64,000 nt of DNA from CALGYY01 sp963678485 (lineage in GTDB: Bacteria; Bacteroidota; Bacteroidia; Bacteroidales; CAIWKO01), in the NCBI GenBank assembly GCA_963678485.1, contig OY782882.1, forward strand, positions 186,001-250,000. Reading direction: 5' to 3'. Position 1 is the stretch's first letter. Each line of letters starts with the position of its first letter. The position numbers and the translations under genes were made by a program. The notes under the pieces were generated by a model that was not told where the DNA came from, made no database searches, and saw only the letters and a program-made list of their open reading frames with translations. This document shows, one piece after another, positions 16,260 through 25,300 of the stretch.

Positions 16260-17225
16260 TTATTTCGATCTTGGCAAATTCCAAAGACGCAGATATGCTT
16301 TTTTAAACAGCGTATTCCATAAAAACAAGTGAAGGAGAAGTCCACCCCAAAATACAATACTCCAAATGTTGTTGAAAATACTTTCTAAAAAACTCTTTCC
16401 GCCGAATTCATCCACAACGCCAGCATTAGGAGCGCTATTTTTAAAAATACTTCCAAAGGATTCTCCGAGAACTCCAAACACCTGAAACATGTATAAAAGA
16501 ATAATAATTCCTACAATAGGAAAAAGCGTGTTTAAAAAAATGACTCCTTGATGAAGAATACCATTATAGCGCGGTGATTTATATGAAGTAAGAACAAATA
16601 TAAGTACACCCAGAAAAATATACATGATACCATGTATAAAGACATTCTCCGAAGCAAAGATTACACTCAAATTTCCAAGCACAAAAAGCAATCCGCCGCA
16701 AACAGCGAAATTCAGAAAAAACCGCTTTGTATTGACTTGCTTGAAAATATTGAAAATCACCGCAAGGTAAAACGACATAATAATAGCTACTTTCCAACTT
16801 AATCCGCCCATCATTAAAGAAGACCCCAGGCGTGATTCAATAATTGTGGTCGCAATGGCGGGTAGGCTGATTGGCAAAAGAAAAGTAACAAAATATGTAA
16901 GTAAAATCAGGAATTCATTATAGACACCTTGTTTCCCATGCGATTTATCAAGGTTGTACAATGATAATTGCCTGAACAGAAAAATAATCCATCCGATTAC
17001 GAGGAAAAACAATAGATTGATAAAACTCGTATTTTCGAATACGCCGAAATCACTTCCATGATTCAATGGAACAATACAAGCAATGAGGACAATTATTGGA
17101 ATAATTATCAGTCCCATATAAAGAGTACCATGAAAACGAGTGACCCAAAACCATGGGTATTTCACTCTTAAATATTCATCAAAACGGCGCAGGAATGCAG
17201 GTGCTAATCTGAGTACTATTTTCAT
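16260..17225 (-). CDS. ABC transporter membrane subunit
   Basis: A 321-residue protein with about seven to eight hydrophobic helices (for instance GLIIIPIIVLIACIVPL, LLFFLVIGWIIFLF, ILLTYFVTFLLPISLPAIA and VIFLNTLFPIVGIIILLYMF). It has an amphipathic N-terminus (LRLAPAFLRRFDEYLRVKYP) and no soluble domain. It follows the ATPase gene after 7 nt on the same strand, so it is most likely the permease of that transporter. Its pattern resembles type-2 ABC exporters rather than substrate importers, and no binding protein is encoded nearby. The substrate cannot be told from the sequence. A bidirectional terminator lies right after its stop. Confidence 0.75.
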   Translation of the reverse strand: MKIVLRLAPAFLRRFDEYLRVKYPWFWVTRFHGTLYMGLIIIPIIVLIACIVPLNHGSDFGVFENTSFINLLFFLVIGWIIFLFRQLSLYNLDKSHGKQGVYNEFLILLTYFVTFLLPISLPAIATTIIESRLGSSLMMGGLSWKVAIIMSFYLAVIFNIFKQVNTKRFFLNFAVCGGLLFVLGNLSVIFASENVFIHGIMYIFLGVLIFVLTSYKSPRYNGILHQGVIFLNTLFPIVGIIILLYMFQVFGVLGESFGSIFKNSAPNAGVVDEFGGKSFLESIFNNIWSIVFWGGLLLHLFLWNTLFKKAYLRLWNLPRSK

Positions 17226-17232
17226 TGTGTTA

Positions 17233-18432
17233 TCAGAATTTATCGTTGAATAAAAGTTTTGTCGAACCTGTGATATCTCTTAGGTAATCTATTTCGAGAT
17301 TGTTATCTACCAATTTTTTCAAAATATCTTTTTGCGTGTAGGTAAGCGGACAGGTAAGTAAAAAGGCAGAAACATTGTTCTCGATTCGAATGTCGGACCA
17401 ATCGCTAAAAACAGCAATTAATTCTTCGTGTGTAAACCGACCATTGATTTCAAAGGTCCGATTTGTTTGCTGGTTGCGGAAATTAGCCAGCGTTCCATTG
17501 AACACCGCTCTTCCATTTTTCAAAAAGATAATCTGATCCGAAACCGCCTCAACCTCATGTAACTGCTGCGAACTCATAATAATGCTCACAGGATTTCGAA
17601 GGGAATCTGCCAAATTGCGCAAATCGTTCAACATGAGTTCCTGAGCCTGTAAGTCAAGATTGGCGAGAGGTTCATCAAGAAGAAGAATAGCAGGCTCCCA
17701 AACAAGTGCTCTTGCAATTTCAAAGCGTAAACGGTATCCACTCGAAAGTTGTCCCCAGGTATGTTCAGCAAAATTGGTCAACCCCATGCGGTGAAGCATG
17801 AATTCTGTCCGTTCAGCATTCTCTTCAGCAGGGACGCCTTTAATGGCTGCCATAAATGAAAGATTCTCGTAAACATTGCCACTCCACTTTTCGGTTCGCT
17901 GCGGTATAAAGGCAGTATGGAACTTGTTCACGGTCCAGTCGATCGATGGGTTTCCGTTGATATAATACACAACCTGACCTTGATCACAGGCAAGTTCGCC
18001 AGCAATCATACGTAGCAGTGTTGTTTTTCCATTGCCATTCTCTCCTACTACACCGATAATCGTTCCTCTGTTTAATTCCAGCGTGAGGGGATTCAGCGTA
18101 AAGACCCGAAGTTTTGAATGAAATTCTTTTGAAATACCATCAGCCTTTGCTGCTAATTTATTTTTGGGCTCAAGCGTTTCAAATTCGGGTTGCGGCAAGG
18201 ATTCAATAAAGTTCTTAAAATCCTGACTAAGATTGGGATCGCTAATCTGTTGCTTACCTAACTCCTTAGCCTGATTATACCGCTTACGTAATTCACGGGC
18301 CTGACTCTTGAGTTCTTTGGAGTAATCCAGATTATAGACTAAATCCAGTATTCGTATTCCTACCCTATTGAGATCCTCATTGTCGAGCAATTGCTTGATC
18401 TCCAGCAGACGATTTTGAAAGTAATTATCCAT
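17233..18432 (-). CDS. ABC transporter ATP-binding subunit with N-terminal extension
   Basis: A 399-residue ATPase. Walker A is GENGNGKTTLLRMI near 132, the signature is QLSSGYRLRFEIARAL near 231 (LSSGY instead of LSGGQ), and Walker B is ILLLDEPLANLD near 250. An extra N-terminal helical part of about 95 residues (with QARELRKRYNQAKELGKQQ) and a C-terminal domain of about 80 residues flank the nucleotide-binding domain. It is upstream of and coupled to the permease gene. Family knowledge supports an exporter; the role of the N-terminal extension is unknown. The promoter would lie in the 223-nt gap at 18433-18655, where I see no clear -7 box. Confidence 0.88.
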   Translation of the reverse strand: MDNYFQNRLLEIKQLLDNEDLNRVGIRILDLVYNLDYSKELKSQARELRKRYNQAKELGKQQISDPNLSQDFKNFIESLPQPEFETLEPKNKLAAKADGISKEFHSKLRVFTLNPLTLELNRGTIIGVVGENGNGKTTLLRMIAGELACDQGQVVYYINGNPSIDWTVNKFHTAFIPQRTEKWSGNVYENLSFMAAIKGVPAEENAERTEFMLHRMGLTNFAEHTWGQLSSGYRLRFEIARALVWEPAILLLDEPLANLDLQAQELMLNDLRNLADSLRNPVSIIMSSQQLHEVEAVSDQIIFLKNGRAVFNGTLANFRNQQTNRTFEINGRFTHEELIAVFSDWSDIRIENNVSAFLLTCPLTYTQKDILKKLVDNNLEIDYLRDITGSTKLLFNDKF

Positions 18433-18655
18433 CGATGGAATTGTTTTCTTAATTCAAAAATTGATTATAATGTACAACCTTCCAGTGCTAATGATGCGTT
18501 GTTAAGCATTTAATAAATGTCGATATTAATGTTCAGACAAATATATACTTTATTTTCATAGCTAAGTATAATTCGGATGATTTCTTACACCGGCATTTGA
18601 AACGCAAGAAATATATCATTATTACATCCAGCAAATCAAAACCATTCAAAAGGCC

Positions 18656-19207
18656 CTAGTCATTCATCTGAACAACGGCCTTCCCCATGTCAAATGCCTC
18701 CTTCATTGCATCAGTTTTCTTAATATCTCCAACATTCCATACCCCGATTCCTCTGATGATGCCTCGCTCTCTTGGCTTGCTCAAGCAAGATGTAAAACCA
18801 CGAAATCCTTCCAATGTCCTTTCCATAGCGGGCTTGCTGTTTACAGCAGCCGTGACGATAAAATAAAATTCCTTATTACTAATCTCAGTATATCTGGTAC
18901 AACAGCGATCGATAAAGGTTTTCATTTGTGCACACATTGTATAGAAATACACTGGAGTAGCCATAACAATGATATCCGCATCAATCATTTTTTTCAGTAA
19001 TAGGGCCATATCATCCTTTTGCGTACACTTACCTCCCTTGAAACACGTTCCACAGCCAGTGCAGTAATTTATATTAAAATCTTTCAGAAAAATCTTTTCA
19101 GTATTAAGGCCAGCCTCATTAGCACCGGCAATAAACTGATCACAAAGCATATCGGAATTACCATTCCTTCTAGGACTAGAGGAAATTACCAAAACTGATT
19201 TTTTCAT
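18656..19207 (-). CDS. Flavodoxin-family NAD(P)H-dependent FMN reductase
   Basis: A 183-residue flavodoxin-fold protein. The FMN phosphate loop is SSSPRRNGNSDML at the N-terminus. It is followed by INYCTGCGTCFKGGKC (about 47-62), the cysteine signature of iron-sulfur flavoprotein-like reductases, and by ATPVYFYTMCAQMKTFIDRC, the usual flavin ring contact. It probably reduces quinones or other small acceptors, or serves as an electron carrier. It lies 22 nt after the aldo/keto reductase gene on the same strand, so the two form an operon of redox enzymes divergent from the TetR gene. Confidence 0.88.
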   Translation of the reverse strand: MKKSVLVISSSPRRNGNSDMLCDQFIAGANEAGLNTEKIFLKDFNINYCTGCGTCFKGGKCTQKDDMALLLKKMIDADIIVMATPVYFYTMCAQMKTFIDRCCTRYTEISNKEFYFIVTAAVNSKPAMERTLEGFRGFTSCLSKPRERGIIRGIGVWNVGDIKKTDAMKEAFDMGKAVVQMND

Positions 19208-19229
19208 ATTTCTGGATTTAAAGATCTCA

Positions 19230-20225
19230 TTAGCGATTAGTCAATTTAGCAACGTTTTCTGGATAACGGGCACCTTGTACTGAAATTCTCGATGAAGCAC
19301 TTTCAATATCCTGCATATCTGCATCGGTGAGGATTATATTAAGTGCACCTAGGTTCTCATCCAGTCGCACTAATTTCGTTGTGCCAGGTATTGGCACTAT
19401 CCATGGTTTTCGTGCCAGTAGCCAAGCAAGAGCAATTTGCGCAGGCGTGGCTGATTTCCGTATTGAAATCTGATCAAGTAAATCCACTAAAACTCGATTT
19501 GCTTTTCTATTTTCGAGAGAAAATCGTGGCAGCGTATTACGAAAATCATTAGCATCGAAAACAGTATTTTCATTGATTTTGCCAGTGAGGAATCCCCTAC
19601 CAAGCGGGCTAAAGGGAACAAAACCAATCCCAAGTTCCTCACAAGTGGGAATAACTTCAGATTCAGGCTCTCTCCACCAAAGTGAATATTCGCTTTGAAC
19701 AGCAGTGACGACTTGGACGGCATGGGCACGGCGAATAGTGGCAGCATTTGCCTCTGACAACCCGAAACATTTCACCTTTCCCTCTTTTATTAAATCTTGA
19801 ACGGCCCCGGCAACATCCTCTATCGGAATTTCAGGATCGACCCTGTGTTGATAGAATAGATCGATTACCTCAATCCTGAGCCTTTTCAAAGATTGTTCAG
19901 CAACCTTCTTAATATGTTCAGGACGACTATTAAGTCCAATCCACTTTGGGCCACCATTCGGATCCAGTTCAAAGCCGAATTTTGTAGCAATTACGAGCTG
20001 ATGCCGAAATGGAGATAAAGCTTCGCCAAGCAATTCCTCATTTATAAAAGGCCCATATACATCTGCAGTATCAAAAAAAGTAAGACCGCGTTCTACTGCA
20101 GACCTAAGCAGTAAAATCATTTCTTTTTTATCCGCAGCTGGTCCATATGAGAAACTCATGCCCATGCAGCCTAATCCAATGGCCGAAACCTCGAGTTGGC
20201 TATTGCCTAATTTTCGCTTTTTCAT
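19230..20225 (-). CDS. Aldo/keto reductase
   Basis: NADPH-dependent oxidoreductase of the TIM-barrel aldo/keto reductase family. The start ATG 20225 is chosen because GGGGGA lies 7 nt upstream; the longest frame (ATG 20255) would add 10 residues. The catalytic set is visible: Asp and Tyr in TFFDTADVYGPFINEELLG, Lys in LVIATKFGF, His in DLFYQHRVDPEIPIEDV. The C-terminal cofactor site has IALAWLLARKPWIVPIPGTTK. The length of about 331 aa is typical. The gene is first in the operon with the FMN reductase and is divergent from the tetR-like gene, whose operator region it shares. Confidence 0.93.
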   Translation of the reverse strand: MKKRKLGNSQLEVSAIGLGCMGMSFSYGPAADKKEMILLLRSAVERGLTFFDTADVYGPFINEELLGEALSPFRHQLVIATKFGFELDPNGGPKWIGLNSRPEHIKKVAEQSLKRLRIEVIDLFYQHRVDPEIPIEDVAGAVQDLIKEGKVKCFGLSEANAATIRRAHAVQVVTAVQSEYSLWWREPESEVIPTCEELGIGFVPFSPLGRGFLTGKINENTVFDANDFRNTLPRFSLENRKANRVLVDLLDQISIRKSATPAQIALAWLLARKPWIVPIPGTTKLVRLDENLGALNIILTDADMQDIESASSRISVQGARYPENVAKLTNR

Positions 20226-20426
20226 ATCGATTCCCCCTTTTATATAATTAACCATTAACTCACAAAGGTCGTTATTATCATGGCCATTTTGATTTCAATT
20301 GTAAGAAAAAAACAATTGGACTGTTTAGATATGTATCAAAAACATATTCATTAACACTTCAAACAAAAGCAACAAATCCAGATTCTTAGAAAAAAAATAG
20401 TAGATTTTGATTAAAAAAAATCAAGA

Positions 20427-20478
20427 TTGTATTAGTTGAATAAAATTAATATATATTTGCAGACCAAACGGTCGGTTT
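20427..20478 (+). promoter_or_regulatory. Promoter and operator of the TetR gene
   Basis: TTG at 20427-20429 and -7 box TATATTTG at 20452-20459 form a consensus promoter. The dyad-like ACCAAACGGTCGGTTT (20463-20478) covers the expected transcription start and touches the ATG at 20479. This is the usual place for a self-repressing TetR operator. Confidence 0.7.
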
Positions 20479-21093
20479 ATGAATAAAACAAAATTGCACA
20501 TTTTAGAGATAGCCTTCAGGCTATTCTTACAGAAGAGCTTTAAAGAAGTGACAATGAGCGAGATTGTTGATAAAACGGGGATGTCCAAAGGAGCGTTTTA
20601 CCACCATTTTAAAAGTAAAGAGCAATTATTTGTTGAGGTGATTGAGAAATTCTGTCTTGAGGATCCTACAGTAGCATATAAACCCGTGCGATCTGACACT
20701 TTGCATATGTTCTATCATGACTACATTAATAATATGATTGCCTATCAACAAATCATGAAGAAAAGCATGAATTCTGATAATCCAGAAGCAGATATGAACT
20801 TCATCTCATTAGGGTTCGACAGCTTGAAGCGCTTTCCTGGCTTCCGAGAAAAAACGCGAAATGTGAATGCAGCTGTGCGAAATATTTGGTCGACAGTTAT
20901 AAGTAAGGCACGAAAAAATGGAGAAATTGGAGCATCAATGGATGATGATCAGATTGCAAATCAATTCATGTATATAAGCGAGGGTGTAGCGATACATTTA
21001 ACGCTTGAAGGCCGTGCCTCTGAAATCGCACATGAAACATTGCGCTTATGGGATGGCTTTTATAATCTCATTAAAAGACATAATAAACACTAA
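20479..21093 (+). CDS. TetR-family transcriptional regulator
   Basis: A 204-residue repressor. The N-terminal HTH (about 1-55) reads TKLHILEIAFRLFLQKSFKE and then VDKTGMSKGAFYHHFKSKEQL, the TetR signature. The C-terminal ligand-binding domain is variable. The gene overlaps an operator-like dyad at its start and is probably autoregulated. The glycosyltransferase begins 12 nt downstream, so the two form an operon. The divergent aldo/keto reductase operon could share the operator. The likely inducer is a small toxic molecule; it cannot be identified. Confidence 0.93.
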   Translation: MNKTKLHILEIAFRLFLQKSFKEVTMSEIVDKTGMSKGAFYHHFKSKEQLFVEVIEKFCLEDPTVAYKPVRSDTLHMFYHDYINNMIAYQQIMKKSMNSDNPEADMNFISLGFDSLKRFPGFREKTRNVNAAVRNIWSTVISKARKNGEIGASMDDDQIANQFMYISEGVAIHLTLEGRASEIAHETLRLWDGFYNLIKRHNKH

Positions 21094-21105
21094 AAAATTA
21101 AAGAT

Positions 21106-22296
21106 ATGAAAATTGCAATTGTAATCTATGGAACTCGTGGTGACGTGCAGCCTATGCTGGCTCTGTCCACAGCCTTAATGAATAGAGGACATGAAATTAT
21201 TTTTTGTGCAACTCCGGATCATGAGGCCCTTGCGGAACGTTATCAATGCCCTTTTGTACCTTTTGGTCCAGACATGCGCGAACTATTCAGTAAGGCCAAT
21301 ATCAAAGGAAAAGCAACAGCAAGGCCATCTGTAAAGGAGATGAAAACTAGTACGGCCAGACAAATTGACGAACTTCCAGACATCTTACGCGGTTCTGATT
21401 TAGTGCTTGGAGTGGGCTTCGTTCTAGGAGTACATACAGTTGCAGATAGCCTAGGTGTTCCATATCGTTTCGTAATTTTCTATCCTGTATTGCTTGGTCC
21501 GGGAAGTCACGCTTCCAGATCGAGTCAAAGGATGTTTTCAATTGGAAGAGCAATAACGAATATGGCAATCAAAGGTTTTATAAATAAAAAAAGAGCCAGA
21601 ATAAATCTCCAGCCAATTAACGATGTATGGGCAAACTGGATGGGTGAGGAAGTAATTGTTGCGTGTGACCGTGATATAAACAGCATTCCACAAGGAGTAG
21701 CTTTTAATTGTAAACAAACTGGCTATTTAATTCTTCCGTCAGATCTAAAATTGCCCGCCCACGTAGAACAATTTATTGCTGCAGGGACTCCGCCAGTATA
21801 TATAGGTTTTGGCAGTAATCCCATCGACCAAGCTGAAAAATATACTTCCATTTTTGCTGAAGTTGCAAAAATTACCGGACAGCGACTCATTATTTCAAAA
21901 GGCTGGGCCATGTTACCAGAACAAAACAGCGAGCACATTCTTTATGTGGATGAAATGCCATTTGAACTCCTTTTCCCAAAACTTGCTGCAGTAGTAAGTC
22001 ATGGAGGAACAGGCACAGTGGCCTATGCAGCGCGCGCAGGAATCCCACAAATCGCCTTTCCATACATGGCCGATCAATTCGAAAATCGTAAAATCATCGC
22101 TGATCTTGGAATTGGCCCGATTACATGCGATTTCAAAAAAATCAGCGCCACAGCAATTAGTATTGCAATAACGGAGTGTCTAACTAATGATACTTATAAA
22201 CACAATGCAACAATATTAATGAAGAAACTATCAGAAACAGATGGATTACAAATGACGGTTGAATTGTTGGAAAGTATAGTCACACAGACCAGATGA
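21106..22296 (+). CDS. GT1-family UDP-glycosyltransferase
   Basis: A 396-residue GT-B enzyme of the macrolide/sterol glycosyltransferase group. The N-terminal acceptor domain starts KIAIVIYGTRGDVQPMLALS, the signature of the sterol-glucosyltransferase-like branch. The C-terminal donor site has PPVYIGFGSNP and VVSHGGTGTVAYAARAGIPQ, then FPYMADQFENRKIIADLGIG, which bind the nucleotide sugar. It transfers a sugar to a lipophilic small molecule. Co-transcription with a TetR regulator and divergent reductases suggests detoxification of an exogenous compound; this is inference. Confidence 0.9.
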   Translation: MKIAIVIYGTRGDVQPMLALSTALMNRGHEIIFCATPDHEALAERYQCPFVPFGPDMRELFSKANIKGKATARPSVKEMKTSTARQIDELPDILRGSDLVLGVGFVLGVHTVADSLGVPYRFVIFYPVLLGPGSHASRSSQRMFSIGRAITNMAIKGFINKKRARINLQPINDVWANWMGEEVIVACDRDINSIPQGVAFNCKQTGYLILPSDLKLPAHVEQFIAAGTPPVYIGFGSNPIDQAEKYTSIFAEVAKITGQRLIISKGWAMLPEQNSEHILYVDEMPFELLFPKLAAVVSHGGTGTVAYAARAGIPQIAFPYMADQFENRKIIADLGIGPITCDFKKISATAISIAITECLTNDTYKHNATILMKKLSETDGLQMTVELLESIVTQTR

Positions 22297-22358
22297 TGCA
22301 CCGTAAAATAACTATTTGGGATTAAGTTGAAAACCTGGGGTGCAAAAATCAAATCTCA

Positions 22359-25300
22359 CTAATAAACCTTAATAACCCTGGCCACAGCTTTCCATGCATC
22401 AGCTGCAACACTCACGGTATACACACCTTTTGTTAGGCCATGAACATTAAGAATTATCTTGTTATCGATAAGATCGCTTCCGTTAATTTGCTTTTCAAGA
22501 ACAATACTTCCGAGCATATCTACAAGACAAATACGTGCAGTATTGAAGCTTTGCGGAATACTAACGGTAAGCTCATCCCTGAATGGATTTGGATAACACT
22601 GCAGTTGAAGTGGTTCTTCATCACTTGTGCAACTTACAGCAATAGGATCGTAGGTCTCTCCTGCCCCATCGAAGTCGGTTTGTTTCAAACGATAGTAAGT
22701 TGTCCCATTATAGGGCTCTATATCGAACGCAGAATATTTCAACAGATTATTACTATTACCTGCCCCGGGAATCGTACTCAGCACTTCCCAACTAACAGCA
22801 TCTGCACTTTTTTCGATTGTGAAATAGCTATTGTTGATTTCACTATAGGTTGACCAATCAAGTTCAACCTTACCATTACTGCAATGCGCCGTAAATTCTG
22901 CAAGTTCAATAGGCAAGGTAGCGAGCGGTTTACTGAGTTCCAAGAAAAAATCATTGTATGTGTACGCACTTGGACCTTGATACCAAGAACCTCCAGGATT
23001 AACACCTGACAGATTATTGGTATTTGTTGAGAATACTGAGAAAACACTGGATGTAGTGACATCCACTTTGCAGCCCAGACGGCCATTATAGCAATTCTCA
23101 TTACTTGCTTTGCCGTAATAGGACGACCAAAGCACTACCCCACTATTATTGAATTCGTAGTAAAACATATCAGTACCTCCGCCGTTGGCTGCCTGATTAT
23201 ACGAACCAATTTCTGGTACAGTGGGCATAGTAGTGCTCTTGGTATAACCCGAAACAAAAACATGATTTACATTAGCATTATATGCTATGCCGGCAAAATG
23301 ATTCTCATCGCTGCCTGCTGCAGGAACATTTCCTCCAAGATAGGTTGCCCATAAACGAACACCTGCACTACTGAATTTAAGTAAGAATCCATCTGACGCG
23401 GCATTCGATTTAGCTGTTTGACAAAGTGCACCACCACCAGGGTTCAAGGTTGGAAAATCTGTACTGGCAGTATATCTTCCTAAAATATACATATTGCCTG
23501 ATCCATCAGGTTCTACAGTTGACGGGATATCCATCCCATCTCCACCATAGTAGGTTGACCAAACAACAGCTAATGATGTATTGAATTTGGTAATAAACAA
23601 ATCGCCATTGGCACCTTTAGTCGCCTGATAATAGGCGCCACCACCCGGATTGAGCAAGTAATGATGACTATTGGTTCCAGATTCACGACCAGTGACATAT
23701 AAATTTCCCGAGGCATCACAATGCATATCCAAACCCTGACCGTATGCAGTGTTGGTCCCAACAGTACTGTGCAGATACGTACACCAGTTAAGCTCACATG
23801 TAGAGGCATTAAACCTACCTACAAATACATCCTGATCTCCTAAAATTGTTGACTGATAATGCGCGCCACCACCGGGATTGCGTAAAGGAACAGTATTCGT
23901 GTTCCAATTGTATTGTTCTCCGGTGAAGTATACATAGGTTCCACTGCAAGTAATACCATTGATACGAATCGCATTCGAACTGGTATTTCCAGCTTCATGC
24001 TGAAAAATACTAGCCCATTGGCGAACCCCATTGTTGTTGAATTTCACAAAGAATGAAGTCGTACCATAGCATCTGGCTTGGGATTGATAAAAGGCGGTTC
24101 CACCGGGATTAAGCGTTGGAAAAACAGTAGTGCCGGGATCGGTATAACCGGAAACAAAAACATTTCCGGAATTATCTAATGCGAGAGCTTTACCATAATC
24201 CGTGCAGCCTGCAAGGCAGTCCATCTTATCGCCGCCATAATAGGTCGACCATTTCAATGACCTGCATTTATCGAATTTCATTATAACAATGCGTATCATG
24301 TACGCGTTGGTATTTTCGAACCATGCTCCACCACCGGGATTCACTGTTGGGAAGGCAGCTTGATATGATTGATTCGCCAAAAATAAATTGCCATTTGCAT
24401 CATACTCAGGGTTCGTCCAGTTCTCGTTGGCAGAAACAGATCCGTAAAAATAGGTTGCCCAAGTAATCGATGGATCGATTACCAAGGTCTTTGTGATTAC
24501 ATCATCAACGCCCTTAAATCCAACAATACCTGTAGAATTATCAACAGTAAATTGGATATCTGCAGTATCATGAGCATCATTCATGTAATAGGCAAAAGGT
24601 GTGGCTTCAATCATTTCGCGACCATCGGCGTAAGTTACTACGAGTTGTCCCAACTCGTTCACGTGAACAGCATTGGCACCTTTGTATTGAAAACGAATAT
24701 CAGATAGATGTGCACCGGGATTCAAAATTATATCGTACTTCAGACCTTTATCAGTATAATAATAATCGATATTTGTTGAATAATATACATCTTTATATGT
24801 TATCTTATTATAGTGCGGTACATCAAGGATTCCATTTGGACACTGCGGCAAATAGTAATTACTTACTTCCGGACGTGGATTGGATGAAGCGATGGTAGCG
24901 TCACCATCGGCACCTATATATTCAAGGTCCATTCTGAAGACTTTAGTTACGGTTTCGAGCAGTCGGGCATGAGCATAATCTCCTTGCTGACGGGCTTTGA
25001 TTGAAGCTTCGTTTGGCACGGAATCAAAACGACTAAACAGCATAACAACACCGTTATTCTTAAAAAACAAGGAAGTCCCATCCGTAGAGGATTGATATAA
25101 AACATCTTTACATAAGATTCCATTGGCATCAGCAATTTGCCCCATATTTTTAACAAACTTGCGTGTATCGCCCATTGCGAAAACTGAGGATTCATCAGCC
25201 TTTGCAGCGGTATAAGTTACCGTTACACCGATTCTGCTTGCACTGGCGCATGAACCGAACGACTCAGCATAATACGTTGTTGTTGCAATTGGAATCACAG

